This document shows, piece after piece, positions 1 to 8,244 of a stretch of 23,602 nt of DNA. The stretch comes from Alphaproteobacteria bacterium UBA6187 (GTDB taxonomy: Bacteria > Pseudomonadota > Alphaproteobacteria > Rickettsiales > UBA6187): assembly GCA_002422795.1 (NCBI GenBank), contig DITJ01000031.1, positions 18,727 through 42,328 of the forward strand, given 5' to 3'. Made by a program: the position numbers and the translations under genes. Position 1 is the stretch's first letter. Each line of letters begins with the position of its first letter. The notes under the pieces are model-generated. The model was not told where the DNA came from, ran no database searches, and saw only the letters and a list, made by a program, of their open reading frames with translations.

Positions 1-17
1 CGCTGCTCGCAATGACG
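1..17. repeat. Right end of a dispersed palindromic repeat (cut by window edge)
   Basis: The first bases read gctcgcaatgacg, the same arm type (ctcgcgatgacgt / acgtcattgcgag) found in the large inverted repeat near 9040-9155. This is probably the 3' arm of another copy whose rest lies left of the window. Confidence 0.5.
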
Positions 18-381
18 TTCTTTAAAATCTGTCGGGTGGAAGCATAACTTAGCGGCCTTAAAAGTGTGTTATTACTATGTTTTCTCCTGCTCATTCCCTG
101 CCTCTTTGTAATAAAAATCCTGCGTGAAATATTGTGCATTGTAAATGCAACACGTAATTATAAAAGTTTTATTACAGATAGCATAAATTGATACCGATTT
201 TTAAATTATCCCATCCTTTCGTTATATGGAGTGTATGTCCACGAAAGAAGGTTTATAATAGTTAAGTTGCTGTATGGAAATAATATTTCCAGGCCGGAGT
301 AATAATAGCTTAGGAATAGCTTGATTTTGGCATGTTAAAGTAATATCAATATTGGCAATGGTAAGGTTTGAAGGGGAAAAT
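18..381. other. Intergenic region upstream of the IalB-like gene
   Basis: AT-rich, with no credible gene. A TATAAT hexamer lies at 254-259 but has no good -35 at the usual distance. A small hairpin (GGAAAT-AAT-ATTTCC) lies near 276-290. These could be promoter and operator elements for the gene starting at 382, but the evidence is weak. Confidence 0.4.
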
Positions 382-873
382 ATGAATAAGTTGGTTATGT
401 TTTTATTTGTTGTTATAAGCGGTTTTGCTGGCGTGGCGAGCGCGCAGGTGAAAGATAAAGCGTTTTACGACTGGACCGTTTACACCATGACCATGGATGG
501 TAAAAAAATCTGTTATATGGCAAGTTTTCCAAAAAGCAAATCAGGTAATTATAAGAAACGTGACGAGCCTTATTTCATGGTAACTTACCTTGGGAATGAT
601 GTTGCTGAAGTAAGCTCATCTTCCGGATATAAATATAAAGACGGCAGTAAGCTTAGCGTTGAACTTGGTACTAATAAATTAAGCATGTTCACTAGCGGGG
701 AATTAGCGTGGGCAAAAGACCGCCAGGCGGATAAGGAATTTATAGCGCATATGAAAAAACAGAATGATATGCGTGTGAAAGGCACATCTACGAAAGATAG
801 CTATTCAATTGATAAATATTCCCTGAAGGGATTTAGTGCAGCCTATGACAGGATGAAGGGGCTTTGTAAGTAG
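382..873 (+). CDS. Invasion-associated locus B (IalB) family exported protein
   Basis: A 163-residue protein with a clear Sec signal peptide: Lys at 3, hydrophobic core at 4-18 and a probable AxA cleavage ending ASA at residue 21. The mature part has the IalB-family pattern: an FYDWTVY-type opening, a Cys-Tyr pair followed by ASFPKS, an EPYFMVTYLG strand, a MKKxxxMxVKGTS segment, and an FSAAYDRM ending with a C-terminal Cys. The family is alphaproteobacterial, periplasmic or outer-membrane associated, and named from Bartonella; its biochemical role is poorly known. I chose the ATG at 382 over an upstream TTG (352) because aagggga lies just before it and the signal peptide then begins at Met1. 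A hairpin repeat follows the stop codon within a few bases. Family assignment is fairly firm; a role in host invasion here is not shown. Confidence 0.85.
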   Translation: MNKLVMFLFVVISGFAGVASAQVKDKAFYDWTVYTMTMDGKKICYMASFPKSKSGNYKKRDEPYFMVTYLGNDVAEVSSSSGYKYKDGSKLSVELGTNKLSMFTSGELAWAKDRQADKEFIAHMKKQNDMRVKGTSTKDSYSIDKYSLKGFSAAYDRMKGLCK

Positions 874-876
874 TGG

Positions 877-1002
877 AAGGAGAATGTAAGAATGTGAGAA
901 TGTAAGAATGTTTGAGTGCAGATTTATTAGTTACTAATCTTACTTCTTCACTTTCCTTACTTACATTCTCACACTCTTACATTCTCATACTCTTATACTC
1001 TA
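877..1002. repeat. Foldback element made of degenerate octamers (copy 1)
   Basis: The left arm (877-918) is a run of 8-nt words such as gaatgtaa and gaatgtga. The right arm (about 940-1002) carries the complement (ttacattc, tcacactc). Positions 888-906 pair with 960-978 with one mismatch in 19, and several other registers also pair because the words repeat. The element fills almost the whole gap between the IalB-like stop codon (873) and the cobA start (1008). A sister copy is at 18541-18656. Confidence 0.8.
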
Positions 1003-1007
1003 ATATT

Positions 1008-1760
1008 ATGAAACCAACACCACCATTCGTATATATAACAGGCGCAGGCCCCGGAGATGCAGGGCTTTTAACCATGAAAGCTTATAAGCTTATCACTGAG
1101 GTTGCAGATGTGGTGGTATATGATCGCCTGATTTCTGATGATATTATAAACCTTATCCCACCTGCTGTTGAGAAAATTTATGCAGGCAAATCCTGCCGCA
1201 ACCATCACATGACGCAGGATGAAATCAATGCCTGCCTTGTTGAAAAAGCCAATGAAAATAAAGTTGTTGTGCGCCTTAAAGGTGGCGACCCTTTTATATA
1301 TGGCAGGGGAGGGGAGGAGGCACTCCATCTTATAGAAAACCAGATTCCATTTGAAATAGTCCCAGGCGTTAACGCTGCAGATGGCTGCGCGGCTTATCAG
1401 GGAATCCCGCTAACCCACAGGGGGCTGGCAAGCAGTGTGCGGTTTATCACGGGCCACCAGCAAAAAGGTGAGCCGATGCAGCTAGATTGGAAGGGGCTGG
1501 CGAATGCCGATACTACTTTAGTAATTTATATGGGGCTGACCCATTTAGAAGAGCTTGCTAAAAACCTTATATCCCATGGGCTGGATGCTGGCACGCCTGC
1601 GGTTGCAATCTCCAATGGCACTACTAAAAATGAAGCGGCTTGTTTCGCGCCATTATCCAAAATATTTGAAGAGGCTACTAAGGCAGATCTTAAAGCACCT
1701 ACGATTAGTATTATAGGCAAAGTTGTTGGGCTTGCAGGGATGATTGGGAAGAAAAACTAA
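1008..1760 (+). CDS. cobA: Uroporphyrinogen-III C-methyltransferase (SUMT)
   Basis: A 250-residue SAM-dependent tetrapyrrole methylase that methylates uroporphyrinogen III at C2 and C7 to give precorrin-2, the branch point to siroheme and cobalamin. The hallmarks are present: the N-terminal ITGAGPGDAGLLT loop, YDRLIS, the RLKGGDPFIYGRGGEE motif, PGVNAADGCAAYQGIPLTHR, and the C-terminal APTISIIGKVVGL. The length matches a stand-alone SUMT, without the CysG dehydrogenase/chelatase half. I chose ATG 1008; the frame stays open upstream to a TTG at 912, but that extension would be translated from the loop and right arm of the repeat. No convincing Shine-Dalgarno precedes 1008, because the repeat's AT-rich edge sits there. 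The next gene, metE, starts 113 nt downstream with its own promoter candidate. Confidence 0.93.
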   Translation: MKPTPPFVYITGAGPGDAGLLTMKAYKLITEVADVVVYDRLISDDIINLIPPAVEKIYAGKSCRNHHMTQDEINACLVEKANENKVVVRLKGGDPFIYGRGGEEALHLIENQIPFEIVPGVNAADGCAAYQGIPLTHRGLASSVRFITGHQQKGEPMQLDWKGLANADTTLVIYMGLTHLEELAKNLISHGLDAGTPAVAISNGTTKNEAACFAPLSKIFEEATKADLKAPTISIIGKVVGLAGMIGKKN

Positions 1761-1812
1761 ACCAGAATTGCTATATATGTTAATAGTAACATTAATAAAA
1801 CTTACATAAAAT

Positions 1813-1840
1813 TTGCAATTTACCCAAAAAGCTGTATAAG
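1813..1840 (+). promoter_or_regulatory. Candidate metE promoter
   Basis: TTGCAA (1813-1818), a 16-nt spacer and TATAAG (1835-1840) lie about 35 nt before the metE start. No riboswitch-like structure was seen in the short leader. Confidence 0.4.
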
Positions 1841-1873
1841 CATAGCCCTTGAATTTATAAAAGGGTGTAAATT

Positions 1874-4186
1874 ATGGTAGTAGCAGCGAATCTTGGCTTT
1901 CCGCGCATAGGCGCAAAAAGAGAATTGAAAAAAGCAGTTGAAGCCTATTGGAAGGGTGAATCAAGTGCTAGTGCGCTTCAGGATGAAGCTAAGAAAATCC
2001 GCGGTCTTAACTGGGAAATGCAGAAACAAGCTGGAATTGTACATATCCCATCTAATGATTTCTCATTTTATGATGATAAAGGTCTTGATATGATAGCGCT
2101 TCTTGGCGCTGTGCCAACACGTTACCAGCATGCAGGCGGCAATGTTAGCCAGGACACTTATTTTGCTATGGCGCGCGGCGCGCAAGGTAGCGGGCTTGAT
2201 GTTAAAGCTATGGAAATGACCAAGTGGTTTGATACTAACTACCACTATATCGTGCCTGAATTTGAAGCTGGTCAATCTTTTGCGGTATCAAGCAGCAAAA
2301 TATTTGATGAGTATCTTGAAGCGAAAGCTCTTGGAATTCAAACCCGCCCGGTTATACTTGGGCCTGTTTCATTCTTACTTATTGGCAAAACTCATGATGC
2401 CAGCTTTAACCAGTTGGAATTATTGCCGAAACTTCTTCCTGTTTATGAAGAAATATTTGCAAAATTAAAATCACTTGGCGCTGAATGGGTGCAAATTGAT
2501 GAGCCTTGCCTGGTGCTTGATTTGCAGGCTGACGCGGTTGCTGCTTATAAGAAAACTTACTCCTCACTCAACTCTTCTGGACTTAAAGTGCAGGTTTCTA
2601 CATATTTCGGTGATTTGAAAGAAAATCTTGATGCTATTATTGGCGCGAGTATTGATGCGCTTCATGTTGATTTAACCCGTGCACCTGGCCTTCTTGATAA
2701 AGTTCTTGCGAAAGCTGGCGATAAATTGATTCTTTCCCTTGGTGTTGTTGATGGCAGAAATATCTGGAAAAATAATCTTGCTGAATCTATCAAAACTGTA
2801 GAAAAAGCGGTTGCGGCACTTGGTTCGAACAGGGTTATAGTGGCTGGAAGTTCTTCCTTGCTTCATTCTCCGGTTGATTTGGCTTCCGAAACTAAAATGG
2901 ATGCAGAACTTAAGGCATGGCTTGCATTTGCAACCCAGAAAATTACGGAAATATCTACAATTGCAAAAGCTGTGAATGGTGATAAAGCTAGTGTGGCTGC
3001 TATCTTGGAAGAAAATTCGGCTGCGCAAGGCTCACGCAAAACTTCTAAGCGCATTCATAATGATAATGTTAAGAAGCGTGTTGCTTCTGTAACGAAAGAT
3101 ATGTTTGAGCGTAAATCTCCTTACTCTGCCCGTGCGAAAGTTCAGCGTGATGAGCTTAAATTACCTGCGCTTGCAACTACTACAATTGGTTCATTCCCGC
3201 AAACTGCGGAAGTGCGCAGCAAGCGTGCCCAGTTTAAGAAGGGTGATTTAAACCAGGCTCAGTATGATAAATTCCTACAGGAAGAAACTACGCGCTGCAT
3301 ACGCTTCCAGGAAGAAATCGGTCTTGATGTTCTTGTTCATGGCGAATTTGAACGTAACGACATGGTGGAATATTTCGGTGAACAACTTGGCGGATTCGCA
3401 TTCAGCGAGTTTGGCTGGGTGCAAAGCTATGGTTCGCGCTGCGTAAAACCACCAATCATTTTTGGTGATGTTTCCCGCCCAACCCCTATGACTGTAGAGT
3501 GGAGCAAATACTCACAAAGCCAGACGGAGCTTTACATGAAAGGCATGTTAACTGGCCCTGTAACTATATTGCAGTGGAGCTTCGTGCGTGATGACCAGCC
3601 TCGTTCTGAAACTTGTAAACAGATTGCGCTTGCAATCCGTGATGAAGTTGTGGATTTGGAAAAGGCCGGAATCAAAATAATCCAGATTGATGAAGCGGCT
3701 TTACGTGAAGGTCTGCCACTTCGTAAAAGCGAGTGGAGCCAGTATCTTACATGGGCGGTTGATTCATTCAAACTTACTGCCGCAGGTGTTGAAGATGGCA
3801 CTCAGATTCATACTCATATGTGCTATTCTGAATTTAATGACATTATTAAATCTATCGGTGAGATGGATGCTGATGTTATTTCTATTGAGACTTCGCGCTC
3901 GCAGATGGAATTGCTAGAAGCATTTGCTAACTTCAAATATCCTAATGAGATTGGGCCCGGCGTTTATGATATCCACAGCCCACGCGTACCGACTCAAGGC
4001 GAAATGGAAGACCTGCTGCGCTTAGCGCTTGCTAACCTTTCACCTGAGCAGCTTTGGGTTAACCCGGATTGCGGCCTTAAAACCCGTGGCTGGAAAGAAG
4101 TTGAGCCTGCACTTGTTTCAATGGTGAAAGCTGCTAAAGCTGTTCGCAGTGATATTGAGAGTGGAAAGATTAAAAAGGCTTCATAA
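1874..4186 (+). CDS. metE: Cobalamin-independent methionine synthase
   Basis: A full-length MetE of 770 residues (E. coli enzyme about 753). It transfers the methyl group from 5-methyltetrahydropteroyl-triglutamate to homocysteine in the last step of methionine synthesis, in the cytosol. The N-terminus NLGFPRIGAKRELKKAVEAYW is diagnostic, and the second barrel begins around LATTTIGSFPQT. The zinc and homocysteine site is intact: the His and Cys of IHTHMCYSEF, the Glu of ISIETSRS, and the Cys of NPDCGLKTRGW. The start at 1874 has AAGGGTG upstream. The gene is monocistronic by layout, with a promoter candidate at 1813-1840 and a strong intrinsic terminator at 4216-4241. Having this B12-independent enzyme argues for some retained amino acid synthesis, so the organism is not as reduced as Rickettsia. 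Confidence 0.97.
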   Translation: MVVAANLGFPRIGAKRELKKAVEAYWKGESSASALQDEAKKIRGLNWEMQKQAGIVHIPSNDFSFYDDKGLDMIALLGAVPTRYQHAGGNVSQDTYFAMARGAQGSGLDVKAMEMTKWFDTNYHYIVPEFEAGQSFAVSSSKIFDEYLEAKALGIQTRPVILGPVSFLLIGKTHDASFNQLELLPKLLPVYEEIFAKLKSLGAEWVQIDEPCLVLDLQADAVAAYKKTYSSLNSSGLKVQVSTYFGDLKENLDAIIGASIDALHVDLTRAPGLLDKVLAKAGDKLILSLGVVDGRNIWKNNLAESIKTVEKAVAALGSNRVIVAGSSSLLHSPVDLASETKMDAELKAWLAFATQKITEISTIAKAVNGDKASVAAILEENSAAQGSRKTSKRIHNDNVKKRVASVTKDMFERKSPYSARAKVQRDELKLPALATTTIGSFPQTAEVRSKRAQFKKGDLNQAQYDKFLQEETTRCIRFQEEIGLDVLVHGEFERNDMVEYFGEQLGGFAFSEFGWVQSYGSRCVKPPIIFGDVSRPTPMTVEWSKYSQSQTELYMKGMLTGPVTILQWSFVRDDQPRSETCKQIALAIRDEVVDLEKAGIKIIQIDEAALREGLPLRKSEWSQYLTWAVDSFKLTAAGVEDGTQIHTHMCYSEFNDIIKSIGEMDADVISIETSRSQMELLEAFANFKYPNEIGPGVYDIHSPRVPTQGEMEDLLRLALANLSPEQLWVNPDCGLKTRGWKEVEPALVSMVKAAKAVRSDIESGKIKKAS

Positions 4187-4215
4187 ACTTCAACCAATAA
4201 TTTATGTTAAAACAG

Positions 4216-4241
4216 AAAAGGGAGCTTCGGCTCCCTTTTTT
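4216..4241 (+). terminator. Rho-independent terminator of metE
   Basis: A perfect GGGAGC-TTCG-GCTCCC stem with a stable tetraloop (4220-4235), preceded by AAAA and followed by a run of six T. It lies 30 nt after the metE stop codon. Confidence 0.95.
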
Positions 4242-4391
4242 ATTGGAATCACTATAATTAATTATGGTATTTTTATTATAAAAATACGTAAATATAGCTA
4301 AAAACTAATAAAATTACTCATTTGTAAAAAATCTTTAATAAAAGTTGTGCATTATGATATAGAATAAATCATAAATTGTTGGGTAGTTATT

Positions 4392-6197
4392 ATGCAAAGT
4401 AAGTTATTAAAAATGTTACCTGCTGCCGCGATTGGACCTATCACATATCAGCTTTCTAATAAATATGGTACCCAATCTTTCTCCGATTCTGCCACCCCAA
4501 TACCACCACAAAAAGACCAGGTAACATTTAACCGCTTTGGGCTAACACGCGAACAACTGATAGATGGAACGCATTTTGTAAATAAGTTTTCAGCTGCGGT
4601 TTTATTTGCTGGCTATGGCTCTTCCCTGGTGCATGGGGCGGCAACAATTTTAGGTAAGCCAGACATCGCTAATATAGGATTGCATGGCGCAAGAATAGCG
4701 TATAATGCACAAACTGCTGCAACTTCTGGTCTGAGATTTGCTACAACGAATGATAAGGGGCGTGAAAATGATGACGCTCGTTATGCTGCAACTGTAAGTA
4801 ATATTGCAAGTGCTATATCGGTGGGGCATGGCGTTGTAATTACAGCGGGAAGATTTATACCAAGTGTATTAGCTAACCCATATATTGGTGCATTCAGGGA
4901 TTATTCAAAAACCTCGGCATTCAATGCTACTGCCGGTTTTGGAACGACAGCTGCATGGCAATATAATAAAAGTGAATATAGAGAATCCGAACATAAATTG
5001 CAAAGTATTGAATATGAAATAGGTATACAGTCAAAAGTTCCGAAGCATCAGTCTGATGCTGCCGTAAGAGCAAATGTTCCGCATATTACCAGAAGTGAAT
5101 ATGTGGCTAAAAATATTTCCTATAGTTTAGGAAATATAGCCGCAGTTGGCGGATTAATGACAATTCCTGAAGCGGTAATTAAACCTAATTTCCCAAAGAT
5201 TTATGAGCAAATGGTACAGTCTTTTGGTACTCAAAATTTAGCAAAGGCAGCAAGGTTTGGCGGCGTTACCAATGGTGTGGGATATGCCGTTGCTTCAGTT
5301 GTTTATCCTGTATTAGTAAGTGATAATTATACAAGTAAGGATCGCCGCACCTCAAGGGAGAAAGGCGAGGAGTGGGATCCTATCCATGAAAATGGTTTAA
5401 TACAGGGAGCAATTTTAGGATTAGGGCTTGTATCTGCTGCTGCAATAATGGCTTTAAGGCACAAGCATCCAAATAATATTATTATAAAGAATTTAGCGCC
5501 TTATATACCTAAATTTGAAGGCAAAGCAGATTGTGTTGCAGGCGTTACTTTTGGGACGTTTGCTGTTGCTATGCACGCCATATCTAACCGTAGGGAGCCT
5601 CAGGTTGCAGATTTACTAAAAGACCCTGGGCAATCAAGAAGGTGGTGGGCAGGCCCGCGCATGGCTTATCAAGGTGATGTACTTGAGTATATTAAGAATA
5701 CTGATCCGGCTTTATCAGCAGAGGAAATAGATAGAAACCTCCGTAAATTGGCAAGTAAGGTAAATAGTACCAAGAACCTGAAATCTGAAGAAGAATTGGC
5801 AAAAATGTCCACTGAAGAAATAAGGAATCTTCTGGAAAATGGTAAATATGAAAAACAGCTTGTTAATGAGAGGCCAAATGGCAATGATACGATTCGGGTT
5901 ATGGCCGAAGGTGATGCTGAGGATTCCCGCTTATTCTGGCCAGGCGCACATTATGCAGCTGCAATCCGCTCGGATATAGCAAGAGGCAAATATGCAGAAA
6001 AAGATAAAACTATGATGGAAAAAGTAGGGGAGGTTTTGGTTGATCCAATGACGGACAGGAGAATGCGTGCAATTGATCAAGATGACATGTTTAGAATTAC
6101 ACTTGATGAAATCTATGCGGAATCAGACATTTCATTTGTTCAAGCTTTGTTAAGAAATAGAGAAAGTTCGGCAAAAGATAAAGGTATTGGCGATTAG
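4392..6197 (+). CDS. Large multi-pass membrane protein of unknown function
   Basis: A 601-residue protein that I do not recognise. Gly/Ala-rich hydrophobic stretches lie near residues 66-87, 135-165, 241-263, 291-310, 335-356 and 381-398, suggesting about six membrane segments. The C-terminal third (about 400-601) is hydrophilic and charged, with an RRWWAGPRMAYQGDVLEYI segment and predicted helices such as SEEELAKMSTEEIRNLLENG. There is no obvious signal peptide, catalytic motif or repeat. ATG 4392 follows an AT-rich leader with a TATAGAAT box about 30 nt upstream and only a weak ribosome site. The gene stands alone and ends in a 4-nt convergent overlap with the next gene. It could be a lineage-specific envelope or host-interaction protein, but that is a guess. 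The long uninterrupted ORF with normal amino acid composition supports that it is real. Confidence 0.8.
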   Translation: MQSKLLKMLPAAAIGPITYQLSNKYGTQSFSDSATPIPPQKDQVTFNRFGLTREQLIDGTHFVNKFSAAVLFAGYGSSLVHGAATILGKPDIANIGLHGARIAYNAQTAATSGLRFATTNDKGRENDDARYAATVSNIASAISVGHGVVITAGRFIPSVLANPYIGAFRDYSKTSAFNATAGFGTTAAWQYNKSEYRESEHKLQSIEYEIGIQSKVPKHQSDAAVRANVPHITRSEYVAKNISYSLGNIAAVGGLMTIPEAVIKPNFPKIYEQMVQSFGTQNLAKAARFGGVTNGVGYAVASVVYPVLVSDNYTSKDRRTSREKGEEWDPIHENGLIQGAILGLGLVSAAAIMALRHKHPNNIIIKNLAPYIPKFEGKADCVAGVTFGTFAVAMHAISNRREPQVADLLKDPGQSRRWWAGPRMAYQGDVLEYIKNTDPALSAEEIDRNLRKLASKVNSTKNLKSEEELAKMSTEEIRNLLENGKYEKQLVNERPNGNDTIRVMAEGDAEDSRLFWPGAHYAAAIRSDIARGKYAEKDKTMMEKVGEVLVDPMTDRRMRAIDQDDMFRITLDEIYAESDISFVQALLRNRESSAKDKGIGD

Positions 6198-6688
6198 CTT
6201 GTATTTTTATTTAAGGCATTGATCATATCAAGGCCTGTTACAAAAAGCATTAAATGTTTATGGTTTGTAAGGGAGTATTTATTTAACTGCTCCGGCTTTT
6301 CATAAAGAAAAGCCGGAGGGTTATTAAATACGCAAATATCCATAACTAATTTCCTTGATTTGGTTTTATCCAAAAGCTCTATGATTTTATTATATTCATT
6401 CTGGCGTTTGGCTATCCAGTTGCTATCTTCAGATTTACAGGAATGACCGCCCGATTCATCAGGCAAATAGGCGCTGATTGTGGGTGCGCCGAATTTGAGT
6501 GTATACAGCCACCTAAGGCGTATCCCGGCATTATGCTGCTGCTCTGTTATAATGCCCTTGCTAAGGCATAAATCCAGCGGTTCTATGGTTTGGTTCTGCA
6601 TTCGTTTTGCTTGAAGTTCTAAGGTGCCTTTGTCTTTGCCTGTTTCATAAGTTTTCCTTGGGCGGCCACGTCGTTTTGAAAAAGCCAT
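6194..6688 (-). CDS. Phage-associated hypothetical protein with GRPRK motif
   Basis: A 164-residue protein with a basic N-terminus (SKRRGRPRKTYETGKDKGT) that resembles an AT-hook-like or DNA-contacting tail, followed by LELQAKRMQ, EPLDLCLSKGIITEQQHNAGIRLRWLYTLKFG and a helical C-terminal part. This arrangement recalls small uncharacterised proteins found beside alphaproteobacterial phage/GTA genes; I cannot assign a function. I prefer ATG 6688, because it places the RGRPRK motif at the N-terminus and has gag about 7 nt upstream. The frame is open further to a TTG at 6748 that overlaps the stop of the gene upstream, so a longer, translationally coupled form is possible. It forms a two-gene minus-strand unit with 6745-7167. 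Confidence 0.65.
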   Translation of the reverse strand: MAFSKRRGRPRKTYETGKDKGTLELQAKRMQNQTIEPLDLCLSKGIITEQQHNAGIRLRWLYTLKFGAPTISAYLPDESGGHSCKSEDSNWIAKRQNEYNKIIELLDKTKSRKLVMDICVFNNPPAFLYEKPEQLNKYSLTNHKHLMLFVTGLDMINALNKNTS

Positions 6689-6744
6689 AAATTTTCTCAA
6701 CATATTAATTAATAATAGGGTTTGGTGACTTAAGGTTAATAGCT

Positions 6745-7167
6745 TCAAATAACCCTTTTCAGCCCATTATCTGTTTTTACAGCACTCATATATCTAGCTT
6801 TGCGGATACGTTTAAGCTGCAATTTTCTTTTGTTTATTATGCTGCTGTTTTTAATGGCTTTCCTGGCGCGGTCTAGTACGAAGGCCGGGTTCATGCCTGC
6901 CATTTCGCAAACAAACAGGAAATCTTTATCCTGCATTGAAAACCAGATAATCGCCCTGGTTTTTTCCTTGCGGGCTATGGAATTTGTGGGAGCGGAAGTT
7001 GCATCAAGCACAGCTTGCCTGATTACAGCTTGCCATAATGCTTGCTCTTTAAGGGGTTCGGGACCTTCGCAGCCGAAGATGGATTCGGCAGAATGTTCTT
7101 TATATGAATCAGTTTCAAGATAATCAGCAGGTAAAGTTATTCCAGAATCTAAGGTGTTATTTGACAT
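6745..7167 (-). CDS. Small phage-associated hypothetical protein
   Basis: A 140-residue protein. The middle reads as compact helices (LWQAVIRQAVLDATS, then AIIWFSMQDKDFLFVCEMAGMNPAFVLDRARKAI), a pattern I associate with small uncharacterised phage proteins in which a short domain ends in a helix-turn-helix-like AGMNPxxVxxRARK segment. The C-terminus is very basic (NKRKLQLKRIRKARY). DNA binding is plausible but unproven. The ATG at 7167 has aaaggat upstream. It is the first gene of a minus-strand pair; its stop codon touches the extended frame of the following gene. The leader upstream contains a perfect 7-bp inverted repeat (7194-7200 with 7222-7228) that might be an operator or leader hairpin. 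Confidence 0.65.
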   Translation of the reverse strand: MSNNTLDSGITLPADYLETDSYKEHSAESIFGCEGPEPLKEQALWQAVIRQAVLDATSAPTNSIARKEKTRAIIWFSMQDKDFLFVCEMAGMNPAFVLDRARKAIKNSSIINKRKLQLKRIRKARYMSAVKTDNGLKRVI

Positions 7168-7561
7168 AATATAAAATCCTTTATAATTGTATTAACCGCA
7201 GTAAAAACAATTATAGGTTGATGCGGTTGCTTTATGCAAGTGCTTTTATGCCTATTCATAATATTTATTTTATACATCTTGTTTGTTTTGTAAGATGTTG
7301 TATCAAAATGGGAAATTGCATATGTTAATTTTCTATGCAAGGAGTTGATAGAATGGTCACTTATGATATATGATACTTTAATTATATAGTAATGTTCTAC
7401 GTCAAGTTGAATAATATATAGCATTTCCCATTTTCATTTCTACGTCGTTATTCTTCGGATTCATAAAATTCACGTAGTAAGTCTACGCTAAAATTTTATT
7501 CACCTTGAACGCCTGGTAGAAATAAAAAGCGGAAACGCTATAAAAGCCGGATTGATAGGTA
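7168..7561. other. Divergent intergenic region, mostly AT-rich
   Basis: Holds the leader of the minus-strand pair, including the AACCGCA/TGCGGTT hairpin, and a 126-bp palindromic element at 7417-7542. A minus-strand frame at 7149-7424 is open, but its composition looks non-coding and it overlaps a better gene. Confidence 0.5.
7417..7542. repeat. Full-length palindromic element (TATAGC ends, CACGTA core)
   Basis: The ends TATAGCATTTCC and GGAAACGCTATA are inverted repeats with one mismatch. Complementarity continues inward through atttctac (7436-7443) and gtagaaat (7516-7523), and through the AT-rich ataaaatt/aattttat segments. The centre contains CACGTA-gtaagtc-TACGCT, a core shared with the elements at 9186-9310 and 11681-11828. 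There is no coding capacity, so it could be a MITE-like or REP-like element. Confidence 0.8.
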
Positions 7562-7948
7562 ATGCACATGCAGAAAAACCAATTTGCTATAAAACATTCA
7601 CAAAGCCTTGGCAGCCTTTACCGGATTATTGATAAAGCCATCCATAACCTTGAAGAAATGTTGTTGGGCGAAGAATTAACCGAAGCGCAACTAAAAAAAT
7701 GGGAGATGCTTTATGGCAATAAAGAAACCGTGGTTTCAATAGCGGTAAAACTTGTAAGTATGTTAGGCAAAATAATTCCAATGGAGCAGAAAGTAATGAC
7801 GGCAATAAATAATACCAAAGAAAAGAAAATCCAGGATATATCAAAGGAAGATGTTGAAATTATTAAACGCTACCTGGAAAAAGTGAGGGATACGGAAAGC
7901 GAGGCAAAAATATGTGATAATGGTGAGCCGGGTAAGGTGGGGGGATAA
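7562..7948 (+). CDS. Small helical hypothetical protein, possible phage packaging accessory
   Basis: A 128-residue, almost entirely helical and charged protein (FAIKHSQSLGSLYRIIDKAI, LTEAQLKKWEMLYGNKETVVSIAVKLVSMLGKII). No family is recognised with confidence. Small helical proteins of this size are often terminase small subunits, and a TerL gene lies 2.3 kb downstream, so TerS is one possibility; no recognisable TerS motif supports it. The start is either 7562 or the in-frame ATG at 7568, which is better spaced from taggt. It begins 20 nt after the palindromic element. Confidence 0.6.
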   Translation: MHMQKNQFAIKHSQSLGSLYRIIDKAIHNLEEMLLGEELTEAQLKKWEMLYGNKETVVSIAVKLVSMLGKIIPMEQKVMTAINNTKEKKIQDISKEDVEIIKRYLEKVRDTESEAKICDNGEPGKVGG

Positions 7949-8036
7949 AATCTTAAGCTAGTTAATTTCCTTCCCAAAACCCCATAAACCTGTTAATATT
8001 ATAATCAGGAATAGGTTTTTACTATTCTTAGGAGTT

Positions 8037-8197
8037 ATGCCTCCGGGTCTTCAAAAACCTCGCAACAAACGGCAGTAGCATCTGCCGTTATCAAACTGCT
8101 GCTATCCTGGTTCTGTCGGGGTGGCGGCGTATACAACAGGCGCTTGCGCTAAAAGCGCTGCGGTCGATTTGTTGCGACTTTTGAACACCCCGGCATC
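8037..8197. repeat. Large imperfect palindrome with two inner hairpins
   Basis: The outer arms 8037-8069 and 8168-8197 are complementary over about 30 nt with small gaps (CGCAACAAA against TTTGTTGCG, TTCAAAA against TTTTGAA, ATGCC against GGCAT). Inside are a perfect 8-bp hairpin (AACGGCAG-TAGCAT-CTGCCGTT, 8068-8089) and a GCGCTT/AAGCGC hairpin (8140-8158). On either strand it could fold as a cloverleaf-like RNA or as a cruciform. It is the only notable content of the 7949-8244 gap. Confidence 0.7.
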
Positions 8198-8244
8198 ATG
8201 TAACAGTGATGCCATTTTCATTCAAAATGAAGGGGTTAGTGGTC

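Noticed and set aside
877..1002. CRISPR array
   Set aside because: The short repeated words are contiguous, with no spacers of constant length, and the second arm is in inverted rather than direct orientation.
7149..7424. Minus-strand open frame of 91 codons
   Set aside because: Composition is rich in Ile, Tyr, His and Asn as expected for translated AT-rich intergenic DNA. It overlaps the better gene 6745-7167 and has no ribosome site.
7562..7948. Terminase small subunit
   Set aside because: Size and helical content fit, but there is no recognisable TerS motif and it is 2.3 kb from terL, so it is left as hypothetical.
8037..8203. Integron attC site or cassette boundary
   Set aside because: The element is a long palindrome ending in GTAAC, but the R' and R'' core sites do not fit the attC consensus, and no integrase or cassette array is present.
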